Positions 1-7,994 of a DNA stretch of 55,588 nt are shown here, in pieces; the stretch's first letter is position 1; each line of letters starts with the position of its first letter. The position numbers were made by a program, and so were the translations under genes. Under the pieces are notes generated by a model that did no database searches, was not told the origin of the DNA, and saw only the letters and a list, made by a program, of their open reading frames with translations. The stretch comes from Bacillota bacterium (GTDB taxonomy: Bacteria; Bacillota; Clostridia; Christensenellales; UMGS416), in contig JAEZSE010000048.1 in assembly GCA_023421955.1 (NCBI GenBank), positions 1 through 55,588 on the forward strand, written 5' to 3'.

Positions 1-38
1 ATGTTATAGTGTATACAAATCAATCTGGGAGAATCACT

Positions 39-794
39 ATGAGGGCAAGAGCCAAAACGCTGACCATCGCCGCCGTCGCCCTGCTGCTGGCCGCGCTGCT
101 GGCCGGGTGCGTGCATGCGGACGCCCACCTCACAATCAACGCCGACGGCAGCGCCGACTACGCTGTGGATCTGGCCCTCTCCGATGATGTGATCAAGCCG
201 GCCAAGGCCCAGGGGCAGGATCCCTTTGCCTCCTCCGCCGCTGAACTGAAGGCTGATGGTTATGAGGTCAAGGAAATCTCATCCGATGGCTACACCGGCA
301 TCCACATCTCCAGGCATTTCAACGATGCGGGGCAGATTGGCTCTGACGGCAGCCTGGACAAGCTGAACACCCTGCTGGGCGGTGCCAACAAAAACTTTGC
401 TGTGAAGAAACAATCGGGGTTCTTCAGCACCACCTACACCGTGCACGCCGATATGGACCCATCGGCCCTGCTGGGCTCCCAGTTTGACCTGGGCGAGGCG
501 GCAAAGGTGTTTCTTGATAAAGCCCGCGTCACAATGGCCGTCACGCTGCCGCAGAAGGCCGGCAGCCATAACGCCACGGAAGTTTCTGCCGACGGGCTCA
601 CCTACACCTGGCAGCTGCAACTGGACAAGCCCGCTGCCATCGACCTGTCCATGACAATGACCAACTGGACGAACATCCTGCTGGCCGGCGGCGGGGCATT
701 GGTTGTAATCGTGTTGATCGTTGTGATTGCCGCTGTGGCAAAGGGCAGGCGGAGAAGGCAGGCAGCGCCGAAGATGAGGGCGAGGGGCAGGTAA
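39..794 (+). CDS. LppM/DUF3153-like lipoprotein with C-terminal membrane anchor
   Basis: Predicted lipoprotein of 251 residues. The ATG at 39 follows a GGGAG ribosome binding site and opens a signal peptide ending in the lipobox LLAGC at about residues 19-23. An upstream in-frame start at 9 would put extra polar residues before the signal and is less likely. The middle is a beta-rich extracellular region with the pattern AHLTINADGSADY, typical of LppM-like (DUF3153) domains. A hydrophobic helix at about residues 210-235 followed by RRRR fits a single membrane anchor with a short basic cytoplasmic tail. So the protein probably sits on the outer face of the membrane with two anchors. Partner and exact role are unknown. 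The family call rests on pattern recognition only. Confidence 0.75.
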   Translation: MRARAKTLTIAAVALLLAALLAGCVHADAHLTINADGSADYAVDLALSDDVIKPAKAQGQDPFASSAAELKADGYEVKEISSDGYTGIHISRHFNDAGQIGSDGSLDKLNTLLGGANKNFAVKKQSGFFSTTYTVHADMDPSALLGSQFDLGEAAKVFLDKARVTMAVTLPQKAGSHNATEVSADGLTYTWQLQLDKPAAIDLSMTMTNWTNILLAGGGALVVIVLIVVIAAVAKGRRRRQAAPKMRARGR

Positions 795-799
795 ATCGT

Positions 800-840
800 T
801 TTTTGAAAGAATAAACGGGCGGGGATGATTCCCCGCCCGT
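800..840 (-). terminator. Rho-independent terminator between convergent genes
   Basis: Perfect 11-bp stem (ACGGGCGGGGA with TCCCCGCCCGT, 815-840) and a 4-nt loop. On the minus strand it is followed by a T-rich stretch, so it mainly ends the minus-strand gene at 847-1479. It may also stop transcripts from the lipoprotein gene on the plus strand. Confidence 0.75.
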
Positions 841-846
841 GTTGCG

Positions 847-1479
847 TTACCCGAGTTTCTCCAAAAGTTTTGTGGCGATCTCTCGCTTTGTGGCTTCATA
901 CTGACTTACTGCGTTTTGCAAAGCCTCCTGCTTGACATCCTCATCGACCATGTTATCCAGCGTTTCCTTGGCCATATCCAACGAGGCGTGATCAGCGGCG
1001 ATCTTCTCCAACAGTTGCCGGTAAAACTGCTGCTCTTCCGGCGGAGCCACCGGTTGCGGTTCAATACTGGCCAGCTTGTCCATCAATTGAAGGATCTTCC
1101 ATTTTGTTTTTTCCCTTGCCTCCACGATTCGGATGATCGCTTCAGGCTCCGGTTGCATTTGTGCCCGCGTGCTGATGGGGTCTTCGCGGTTCAGGTCAGC
1201 CTTCAGAAACTCAATCTGTTCTTTCAGAATGGCAATGGTCTTGTCATCCATGTCGATGCCCTCCGATTTCATCATATCCGGCGGGCACGTGAGGCATATG
1301 GTGTTTACATCAACCCAACGCGCCCTGCCGTGCTTCACCAACCCATTTGCACGCTTGAGATAGGTTGGCTCCAGGTGTTGGCCCGCTTGGTCTGTCACAG
1401 TGATGTTTTTTGTGATGGGTGTCACCCCCCTGTGGCAGTATGCACACCGTTTTTTGTAATGGGTGCCGCCCCGGTGCAT
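847..1479 (-). CDS. Hypothetical protein with two cysteine pairs and coiled-coil C-terminus
   Basis: Up to 210 residues. The N-terminal third has CAYC (about residues 12-15) and CLTC (about 62-65), which could bind a metal. Between them lies an EPTYLKRANGLVKHGRARWV stretch that I recall as the N-terminus of many short clostridial hypothetical proteins. Residues about 75-210 are charged, helical and coiled-coil-like. The start is doubtful. A good promoter at 1486-1514 puts the transcript start almost on the first ATG, and the first 40 residues are partly encoded by a short tandem duplication. A start nearer the EPTYL stretch is possible. No function is assigned. Confidence 0.55.
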   Translation of the reverse strand: MHRGGTHYKKRCAYCHRGVTPITKNITVTDQAGQHLEPTYLKRANGLVKHGRARWVDVNTICLTCPPDMMKSEGIDMDDKTIAILKEQIEFLKADLNREDPISTRAQMQPEPEAIIRIVEAREKTKWKILQLMDKLASIEPQPVAPPEEQQFYRQLLEKIAADHASLDMAKETLDNMVDEDVKQEALQNAVSQYEATKREIATKLLEKLG

Positions 1480-1485
1480 AGGCTT

Positions 1486-1514
1486 ATTATAGTTGTATTA
1501 TGGACTATATACAA
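1486..1514 (-). promoter_or_regulatory. SigA-type promoter
   Basis: Read on the minus strand: -35 TTGTAT (1509-1514), a 17-bp spacer, -10 TATAAT (1486-1491). The predicted transcript start is about 1479, directly at the annotated start of the 847-1479 gene. Confidence 0.65.
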
Positions 1515-1635
1515 TCAATTTCGCTATGATATTCCCCTTCGAAAAGATGAGGAAACTCACCTTTGATTGATAAAAGAAAAGACAGCGCAATGTCTGTCTT
1601 TCCTGCTCTTTATTGCCTCTTATCAAAGACTTCCG

Positions 1636-2736
1636 TTACTGCCCAAACGCCCGCACAGGCAGCACCAGATAGGTGAACGCCTCCGACCCGGCGGGCCGCA
1701 GCACGCTGGAATTCACCGCCGTGGTGAAGTTCATCGTGAGCTCGTCAGTGTCCAACACCCGCAGCACTTCGGTCAAAAAGCGGGAGTTGAAGGCGATCTC
1801 CAGGTCGCGCCCCTCGCGGGAGACCGGGATTTCCTCATAGATGTCGCCGGCCTCGCTGTTGGAGGTCACGACCAGCATGTCCTCGGTGATCTTGAGGCGC
1901 ACCAGGTTGCTGCGGCCTTCGCGGGCCAGCATGCTGGCGCGGTCCAGCGCCGTGGAGAGGGCCTGGCGGGCTACGTTCACGCGGGTGAGCCACTCACTGG
2001 GGATGATCTGCTCATAGCGCAGGAACTCACCCTCCAGCAGCCGCGTGATCACCTTGGTGCCCTTGAGCTCGATGCCCAGGTGGGTGGGGCCGGCCTCCAT
2101 CGTTACGTTATCGTCATCGTCCAGCAGGCTTGCCACGCGATTCAGCGTCACCGCCGGCACCACGGCTTTCACGCCGCTGGCCTCGCCGGTGTATTCGGCG
2201 TCGCTCACGGCAAGCCGGAAGCCATCCAGCGCAACCATGCGCACCCGGCCAGGGTGCAGCTCCAGCAACACGCCGGTGAGGATCGGGCGCGATTCATCCA
2301 CCGCCGCGGCAAACACCGTCTGGTGGATCAGCTTTTTCAGTGTGCAGGCCGGCAGCATGATGGTGGTGGCGTTTTCCACTTTGGGCAGCGCCGGGAACTC
2401 GGAGCCGTCCAGCACCTGCAGGCGGGTCCTGGTGCCCCGGGCGGAGATCGTGGCGGTGGTGTTGTCGGTGGAAATTTCCACCTCACCGTCGGGCAGCTTG
2501 CGGGCCATCTCAGCAAACAGCTTGCCGGGCAGCACGGCCTCGCCCTCACTGGCCACGGTGGCTTCCAGCACCGTCTCAATGCCCAGGCGCAAATCTGTGC
2601 AGGCGAGCTTCACGCCGCCATTTTTGGCCGAGATGTGCACACCCTCCAGCACCGGCATGGTGGTGCGGGCGGCCATGGCCTTTGTCACGGTGGCCACTGC
2701 GGCGGAAAGCTGGGCGCTGTCGCATTGTATTTTCAT
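1636..2736 (-). CDS. dnaN: DNA polymerase III beta sliding clamp
   Basis: 366 residues, the normal length for the ring-shaped processivity clamp that tethers DNA polymerase III to DNA. It starts MKIQCDSAQLSAAV and ends in the typical YLVLPVR segment just before the C-terminus. Three repeated clamp folds are expected at about 1-120, 125-245 and 250-366. The ATG at 2736 is preceded by AAGGAGG (2744-2750) at good spacing. Longer in-frame upstream extensions run through repeat sequence and are rejected. In most Firmicutes dnaN follows dnaA directly. Here dnaA is about 50 kb away on the other strand, and the neighbours are unrelated lipoproteins. The product itself looks intact and functional. Confidence 0.97.
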   Translation of the reverse strand: MKIQCDSAQLSAAVATVTKAMAARTTMPVLEGVHISAKNGGVKLACTDLRLGIETVLEATVASEGEAVLPGKLFAEMARKLPDGEVEISTDNTTATISARGTRTRLQVLDGSEFPALPKVENATTIMLPACTLKKLIHQTVFAAAVDESRPILTGVLLELHPGRVRMVALDGFRLAVSDAEYTGEASGVKAVVPAVTLNRVASLLDDDDNVTMEAGPTHLGIELKGTKVITRLLEGEFLRYEQIIPSEWLTRVNVARQALSTALDRASMLAREGRSNLVRLKITEDMLVVTSNSEAGDIYEEIPVSREGRDLEIAFNSRFLTEVLRVLDTDELTMNFTTAVNSSVLRPAGSEAFTYLVLPVRAFGQ

Positions 2737-2808
2737 CGGAAAACCTCCTTGTAGAGGGTGGATTTCCCTCAGAGAGGGGTAAGCAAAGTATATAAACTTA
2801 GTTACGGT

Positions 2809-2837
2809 ATTATACCATATGTGGGGTGGATTACCAA
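2809..2837 (-). promoter_or_regulatory. dnaN promoter
   Basis: Read on the minus strand: -35 TTGGTA (2832-2837), a 17-bp spacer and a perfect TATAAT (2809-2814). It lies about 75 bp upstream of the dnaN start, so dnaN has its own promoter rather than depending on a dnaA transcript. Confidence 0.7.
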
Positions 2838-2867
2838 TACAAACCCGCTCCCCCCGGCCCGATAAAC

Positions 2868-2999
2868 CCTCACCCCCAACCCCCTCTCCCACGAGTGCGA
2901 GAGGGGGAGAGTACAGAGCACCTCCTGGCGATCAGAGGCTAACAGCCGGATAAGAAGCTCCCCCTCCCGTATGTATGGGGGAGGGGGCTGGGGGGTGAG
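2868..2999. repeat. Long inverted repeat of the CCCTC/GAGGG type
   Basis: The left arm begins CCCTCACCCCCAACCCCCTC. The right arm ends with its near complement GAGGGGGCTGGGGGGTGAG. Smaller hairpins sit inside each arm (CCCTCTCCC with GAGAGGGGG, and CCCCCTCCC with GGGGGAGGGGG). The same family of palindromes recurs at about 15.6, 17.2 and 19.3 kb. It fills the gap between the dnaN promoter and the lipoprotein gene at 3020-3325. Confidence 0.8.
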
Positions 3000-3019
3000 T
3001 GCCATCGAACCCGGGGATT

Positions 3020-3325
3020 TCACTCCCCATCCTTGCACTTCCTCCTGCGGGCCCCGCGTGTGAGAGCCACGCCGCCGAAGCCGGAGATCACGGCGATGTA
3101 GAAGCCGAAGTCATACCACCAGCCGGTGTTGATCGGCTCATAGATGCCGATGTTGGGCTTGAACAGGCCGATAATCAGTGACACCGGCGCGATCCAGCCG
3201 TGCCAGATGCCGGAGAGGAAGTTGGCGGGCTTGCCCTCATAGCTGCCGTCGCCGGGGATGCAGCCGGAAAGCAGGATGGCGGCGCAGGCGATCAGCAGGA
3301 TGACCGGGATTATTTTTCGCTTCAT
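3020..3325 (-). CDS. Small lipoprotein with membrane segments
   Basis: 101 residues. The ATG at 3325 has AAAGGAAG upstream. The signal peptide MKRKIIPVILLIACAAILLSGC has a clear lipobox (LSGC at about residues 19-22). After it comes a short motif GDGSYEGKPANF, then a hydrophobic segment WIAPVSLIIGLF and a second at about residues 75-90. A basic tail (RRRKCKDGE) ends the protein. I recall this arrangement from small lipoproteins of unknown role in Firmicutes and Actinobacteria. Alternative upstream starts would place a polar leader before the signal and are rejected. Confidence 0.75.
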   Translation of the reverse strand: MKRKIIPVILLIACAAILLSGCIPGDGSYEGKPANFLSGIWHGWIAPVSLIIGLFKPNIGIYEPINTGWWYDFGFYIAVISGFGGVALTRGARRRKCKDGE

Positions 3326-3502
3326 GGTGATACTTCCTTTCAGATGATATTGTTTGGGGGTAATGATTGAGTCGGTGATGGGATCAGTATAGTTCATTTT
3401 AGGTGGCAATGTTTGGGGAAATGCCTGAGATGTCTTTTTGCGTGTATCAAAATGAGCAGAGCCATTTGTTGCTCCGAAGTTCAGGGTGTGCCAATCGGTT
3501 TG

Positions 3503-3889
3503 TCAAATGGCAATCCACCAGCACACTCCAAACTTATCGATAACAGTCGCACAGCATTTGCTCCATGGAAGCTCATGAATTGGATGAATGACAACACCGC
3601 CATTGCCCAAAACGGTGAAGGCATTATGAACCGCTTCTTCGCTTCCCATCTCAAACACATTGAACGTCATGGTTTCCCATTTCATTTTGTGAACGATGGT
3701 GATATCACAAGGATTCGCTGCCTCAGCCAATGCCAAGAAGCCTTCACCATTTACAGAGAGTTCACAGTGTTCATAGGCAGTCTTGTCGTCATTTTTTATC
3801 TCAAATGTGATTTCTGCGCCAAAAGCTTTGCAATAGAGTTCTGCCGCTTCAAAGCTATTTTTCACATAAACCTGCGTGTAGTTTTTCAT
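3503..3889 (-). CDS. VOC-family (glyoxalase/PhnB-like) protein
   Basis: 128 residues starting MKNYTQVYVKNSFEAAELY with GGAGGCG upstream of the ATG at 3889. The opening beta strand and the EAAELYCKAFGAEI pattern are those of PhnB/glyoxalase-type vicinal oxygen chelate folds. The end, NKFGVCWW-like (DKFGVCWWI), matches the DPFGxxW hallmark of PhnB-like proteins. Such proteins bind small ligands or metals; the substrate cannot be read from sequence. The gene is more AT-rich than dnaN. A hairpin built on TTCGGGG and CCCCGAA (about 3949-3988) separates it from the next gene upstream. Confidence 0.8.
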   Translation of the reverse strand: MKNYTQVYVKNSFEAAELYCKAFGAEITFEIKNDDKTAYEHCELSVNGEGFLALAEAANPCDITIVHKMKWETMTFNVFEMGSEEAVHNAFTVLGNGGVVIHPIHELPWSKCCATVIDKFGVCWWIAI

Positions 3890-4006
3890 GTTACGCCTCC
3901 AAAAAAATCTATAATCCGAAGTCAAAGTCTAGCAAATATCTTTAAGGGGTTCGGGGTGTGCTAATAATGTAAAGCTCAGCCCCCGAACAACAGGCTAAAG
4001 GTGTAA

Positions 4007-4906
4007 TTAGCCATCTTGAGTTATGTGTCGGATACTCCCACCAAAATCAACAAATCCAAAGGCTAGCAAAAGAGTTAACACTGCCTGCTTAACCGCTGAA
4101 GGTGAATTTTGATACCAAGAATTCAACATTTCTCTAGTTGACATCTTACTATCGATTTTGGATGAGCAGATATATTGAATTGGCTTCCAATACAATGGAG
4201 TGTCCAACAGCAAATTGTGAAGCTTCTTTGCGAATACTTTATTAAGTTCTCTATCGGTTGAATTAGTTCTCAAATATTCAACGTTTTTTAAGAAGCAAGA
4301 AATCAACTCATCGTTGCTCAGATCCGGAATTGACTCGATTAATCCCGCATAATACTTTTCAATGCTAGTAAAGTATGATGGGTCTTCAAAAATTACTGGC
4401 TTGTCTTGCCATTGTTTGGCAAGTACAGCAAGTGTGCAAAAAGATGATGCCTCGCAAATAGTCTCCAAAAGCCACATAATCTCGCTTGGTATAATAGCTT
4501 CCTTTGAATCGTAAGTCATCAGATGACATAGTTCATGTGCAAATTGATAAATAAATTGACACCAGAACTCACCGTTTATGTTTAGGCCAATCATCTCATA
4601 GGTATGCCAACATACAGGACATCCTTCAACGGAAGCATGGTTTACGATTAATACGCCTTTTGAGTTGACATAGTCGTACCCGAACCATTGTTCAAAAGTC
4701 TTTTTAACAGCCTCTACCAATCTAGTTGCATTATCTAGACTCATTTGCGACCAACTGCTATTCAGAAGCTTCCAATTCGGATTGGATTGGAGAATTGTGG
4801 TGTCTTCATTATGTAGATTCCCAAACGCATGCCCCAGAAGGTACTCTTGCTTCATCATTTTTACTGCACCCGAAAATATAATCATCTGTTCGTAACGATG
4901 CAACAT
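4007..4906 (-). CDS. AT-rich hypothetical protein with an HExxH motif
   Basis: Up to 299 residues with no signal peptide. The segment FIYQFAHELCHLMTY (about residues 119-133) holds HELCH, the zinc-binding HExxH of metallopeptidases, and a downstream ETICEASS could supply a third ligand. The EGCPVCW stretch adds a cysteine pair. A moderately hydrophobic C-terminal segment (AVLTLLLAFGFVDFGG) may touch a membrane. The gene is much more AT-rich than the neighbouring dnaN and ger genes, which suggests acquisition. No strong ribosome binding site precedes the first ATG, and the internal methionines at residues 17-18 are alternatives. Peptidase activity is inferred from the motif only. Confidence 0.6.
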   Translation of the reverse strand: MLHRYEQMIIFSGAVKMMKQEYLLGHAFGNLHNEDTTILQSNPNWKLLNSSWSQMSLDNATRLVEAVKKTFEQWFGYDYVNSKGVLIVNHASVEGCPVCWHTYEMIGLNINGEFWCQFIYQFAHELCHLMTYDSKEAIIPSEIMWLLETICEASSFCTLAVLAKQWQDKPVIFEDPSYFTSIEKYYAGLIESIPDLSNDELISCFLKNVEYLRTNSTDRELNKVFAKKLHNLLLDTPLYWKPIQYICSSKIDSKMSTREMLNSWYQNSPSAVKQAVLTLLLAFGFVDFGGSIRHITQDG

Positions 4907-5117
4907 AGACTCTGTTTTTTAGACTAGAAGATCATTGCTAACTGTGTAATATAGGCAATAATCCCATCCACCGACATTGCAATACAATAATACCACAACA
5001 TCTCCATTCTTCCACCTCAAACCCCACCAAACAAACTGCGGCGAATACCATTGCCTTGCCTGACCATACTAACCTTGATTTCTCATCGCAACAGGGAAAA
5101 GGAAAGGGATTGACGCA

Positions 5118-6617
5118 GTGCCTCAGGAGGAAAACAAAGAGAAAACCGTCCGGCTTGGCAAATCGCTGGAAGAAAACGTGCGGCTGATCAAGCACGCCTT
5201 TGATGACACAGAAACGCTGATCACCCGCTATTTTGAAAACAGGCACAACCCCGGCATCCGCTGCTGCATCCTGTTTACCGACGGCATGGTCAGCAACATG
5301 CTGATCAACCAGTATATCATGACCCCCGTGCTCGATTTTGAAAACCAGGTGGCCACCTCTTGCGCGATCCAGTTCCTGATGGACAAGGTGCTGGAGATCA
5401 ACGAGGTGAAAAAGACCGCCGAGTGGAAAGACATCTCCGAAGCCATCGTGTATGGCGACACGGTGCTGCTGGCGCAGGGCTGCGACGAGGCGCTGGTGCT
5501 CAACACCAAGGGCTGGCCGCTGCGCAGCGTTTCCGAGCCCGATGGCGAGAAGGTGCTCTCCGGCCCCCGCGAGGGGTTCACCGAGGGCCTGCTCACCAAC
5601 CTGGCGATGCTGCGGCGCAAGGTGAAGACCACCGACCTGAATTTCAAGTTCCGCGCCTTTGGCAGGGAAACCAAGACCAAGGCATGCGTGTGCTGGATCG
5701 GCCGGCTGGCCAAGCCAGAGGTGCTGGAAGAATTGGAGCGGAGGCTGGACCGTTTTGACATGGATGGCGCGCTGGATACCAATTATCTGGCCGAATTTAT
5801 CAAGGACTCGCCCTATAGTGTGTTTAAGACTGTGGGCTTCACCGAGCGGCCCGACGTGGTGGCGGCCAAGCTGCTGGAAGGCCGGGTGGCTGTCTTTTTG
5901 GACGGCACGCCGATGGTGCTTACGGCGCCCTATCTTTTCATTGAGAATTTCCAGAGCAACGAGGATTACTACGTGAACTACTGGCAGGCGTCGGTCTACC
6001 GGCTGCTGCGGGTTGTGGCCTTCTTCCTGACCACGGTCACGCCTGCCTTTTATATTGCCGCTGTGACGGCCCAGCAGGAGCTGCTGCCCACACCGCTGGT
6101 GCTGAGCATTTCGGTGGCCCGCAGCGGCGTGCCCTTCCCAACGATCCTGGAGACAATCCTGATGCTGTTTATGTTTGATGTGCTGCGAGAAACGGGCATC
6201 CGCGTTTCCAGCAATGTGGGCCAGGCGCTGAGCATCGTGGGCGCGTTGGTGGTTGGGCAGGCCGCTGTGGAGGCCAGGATTGCCAGCGCACCGGTGATCA
6301 TTGTTGTTGCGGTGTCGGGCATCACGAGCCTGATCATCCCGCGGCTCACCTTTGCGCTCATCGCAATCCGCTCAGCGCTGCTGCTGCTGGCGTTTGTGCT
6401 GGGGATGTTTGGTATTGTGATTGGTTTGATGGGCCTGCTGATCTATCTGGTGGGCCTGCGCAGCTTCGGCCTGCCGGCCTTTCACAACCCATCCTTTAAG
6501 ACTCAGAGGCATATTGACACCGTGGTGCGCGCGCCATGGTGGATGATGGAAACCAGGCCCACGGGGATGTCGCAGGACAAGAAACGCAGGGCGGGGAAGG
6601 GGCGGGAGCAGCCATGA
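5118..6617 (+). CDS. gerA: Spore germination receptor subunit A (GerA family)
   Basis: 499 residues, normal for the A subunit of nutrient germinant receptors in the spore inner membrane. The N-terminal hydrophilic half (about 1-285) has family patterns such as ILFTDGMVSN and GPREGFTEGLLTNLAMLRRK. The C-terminal half has four to six membrane helices, beginning about LLRVVAFFLTTVTPAFYIA. The GTG at 5118 is the only start giving the full N-terminus and follows AAAAGGAAAGGG. It overlaps gerC by 4 nt (ATGA), showing an operon gerA-gerC-small gene-gerB. Germinant specificity cannot be predicted. The presence of the operon shows that the organism sporulates or descends from a spore former. Confidence 0.95.
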   Translation: MPQEENKEKTVRLGKSLEENVRLIKHAFDDTETLITRYFENRHNPGIRCCILFTDGMVSNMLINQYIMTPVLDFENQVATSCAIQFLMDKVLEINEVKKTAEWKDISEAIVYGDTVLLAQGCDEALVLNTKGWPLRSVSEPDGEKVLSGPREGFTEGLLTNLAMLRRKVKTTDLNFKFRAFGRETKTKACVCWIGRLAKPEVLEELERRLDRFDMDGALDTNYLAEFIKDSPYSVFKTVGFTERPDVVAAKLLEGRVAVFLDGTPMVLTAPYLFIENFQSNEDYYVNYWQASVYRLLRVVAFFLTTVTPAFYIAAVTAQQELLPTPLVLSISVARSGVPFPTILETILMLFMFDVLRETGIRVSSNVGQALSIVGALVVGQAAVEARIASAPVIIVVAVSGITSLIIPRLTFALIAIRSALLLLAFVLGMFGIVIGLMGLLIYLVGLRSFGLPAFHNPSFKTQRHIDTVVRAPWWMMETRPTGMSQDKKRRAGKGREQP

Positions 6618-7768
6618 GGCGGAGGTTTTTGCTGGCCGCGCTGCTGATGCTCACGCTCCCTTTGCAGGGGTGCTGGAATTACCGCGAGATTGAGTCGCTG
6701 AGCATCGTGGCCGGTGTGGCCATCGACCGGGGGCAGGAGGGTCATAAATACCACCTGACGCTCGACATCGCCGACACATCGGGGGCAGGCAAGGATAAGC
6801 CTGTGAAAACCACGTTGCTGGAATGCGAGGGCGACACGCTATTTGACGCAATCCGCACCGCCTCAAAGACCTATGGCATGCGGCAATTCTGGCAGAACTG
6901 CCAGGTGGTCGTGATCAGCCGCGAGGTGGCCAGCGAGAGCATCCTGCCCGTGATCGATTTCCTGTTTCGCGATGCCGAACCGCGGCTCACAATGGAGGTA
7001 TTCATTTCCGAGGAAGAAACGGCCAAGGCGATCCTGGAAACCAAGCCTGCTTCGATGGCCATCAAGTCCTTCGAGCTGGACAAGATTTATGAGCAGAATG
7101 AGAAGCTCAAGCCGGTTGCAGCCTACCAGAGGCTTTATGAGATCCGCAACACGCTGGCTTCCTCCGGGCAGCAGCTGGCGCTGCCGTCGTTGCGCCATGT
7201 GAAAAGCGGGGAGAGCATGGCCTGCGAGCTCTGCGGCATGTCACTGTTTCGGGGCGACCATTACGCAGGGTCGCTGTCTCAGGAGGATAGCGGTTATGCC
7301 ATGTATGTGATGGACCGGGCGCAGGGCGGGATCCTCAACATAAAGACCCCGGTGGGCAACGACATTGCCGCGCTGGAGGTCTTTGAAAATAAGACAACGG
7401 TGATCCCGATGGTGGATGACGGCGGCGCGCTCCGGTTCGTGGTGCACACACAGACGGAGGTGGCGTTGGGCGAGCTGGACGAAACGGCTGACGTGACCAG
7501 CATGGAGCTGATGAATGGGTTTGAGGCTGCGGCGGAGATGCAGCTCAAAACCGAGATTGAGCGGGTGGTTGCGCTTGTGCAGCAAACCGGGTTGGATATC
7601 TTTGGGTTTGGTGAGATGCTGCACCGGAGCAACCCCGGCGCGTGGTATCAGGTGCAGGACAATTGGGAAGAGGTATTCAAAACCCTGCCGGTGGAGGTTT
7701 CGTGCAGGATCAATTTCCGCAACAGCGGCAAGAGCGACAAACCGGTAAAGGTGGGCGGCAGGCGATGA
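6614..7768 (+). CDS. gerC: Spore germination receptor subunit C (Ger(x)C lipoprotein)
   Basis: 384 residues. It opens with a basic N-terminus and hydrophobic segment ending in the lipobox LQGC (about 16-19), followed by WNYREIESLSIVAGVAIDRG. The WNYREIE start after the lipid cysteine is the signature of Ger(x)C proteins. The C subunit is a lipoprotein of the germinant receptor on the spore inner membrane. The ATG at 6614 overlaps the gerA stop and needs no other start. The 3' end overlaps the start of a 71-codon gene by 4 nt, so all of these are probably translated in a coupled way. Confidence 0.95.
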   Translation: MRRRFLLAALLMLTLPLQGCWNYREIESLSIVAGVAIDRGQEGHKYHLTLDIADTSGAGKDKPVKTTLLECEGDTLFDAIRTASKTYGMRQFWQNCQVVVISREVASESILPVIDFLFRDAEPRLTMEVFISEEETAKAILETKPASMAIKSFELDKIYEQNEKLKPVAAYQRLYEIRNTLASSGQQLALPSLRHVKSGESMACELCGMSLFRGDHYAGSLSQEDSGYAMYVMDRAQGGILNIKTPVGNDIAALEVFENKTTVIPMVDDGGALRFVVHTQTEVALGELDETADVTSMELMNGFEAAAEMQLKTEIERVVALVQQTGLDIFGFGEMLHRSNPGAWYQVQDNWEEVFKTLPVEVSCRINFRNSGKSDKPVKVGGRR

Positions 7769-7980
7769 TGCTGTTGTTGGTAGCGGCCACATTCGCGGCC
7801 TATGTTGCCTTTGAATTTGTCCAGATGGCCCGCTCCGGCCGCCACGGGCACATCTGGCCCTGGCTCGTCATTTTCGGCCTGGGTGTCGCCATACAGGTGA
7901 TGTTTGAGCTGCACATCAATGTGCCGAGCCCGGCCACACCGATCACCAATTTCATCTCCGGGCTGTTCACGCTGGAATAA
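7765..7980 (+). CDS. Small two-helix membrane protein in the ger operon (possible D subunit)
   Basis: 71 residues beginning MMLLLVAATFAAYVAF. It has two predicted membrane helices (about 1-17 and 28-48) joined by a polar loop (ARSGRHGHIWP) and a C-terminal hydrophilic tail. The ATG at 7765 overlaps the gerC stop (ATGA), which strongly supports a real gene despite its size. gerB follows after 14 bp with its own AAGGAGG. Small two-helix proteins encoded with GerA-type receptors are known in Bacillus as D subunits that tune receptor function. I infer an equivalent role from size, topology and position, not from sequence identity. Confidence 0.75.
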   Translation: MMLLLVAATFAAYVAFEFVQMARSGRHGHIWPWLVIFGLGVAIQVMFELHINVPSPATPITNFISGLFTLE

Positions 7981-7994
7981 GGAGGCACGGGCCA

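Noticed and set aside
1567..2754. Long plus-strand reading frame opposite dnaN
   Set aside because: It is the antisense shadow of dnaN, with a biased His/Gly/Gln composition caused by GC-rich codons on the other strand. The same applies to the long frames opposite gyrA, the receptors, gerB and tgt.
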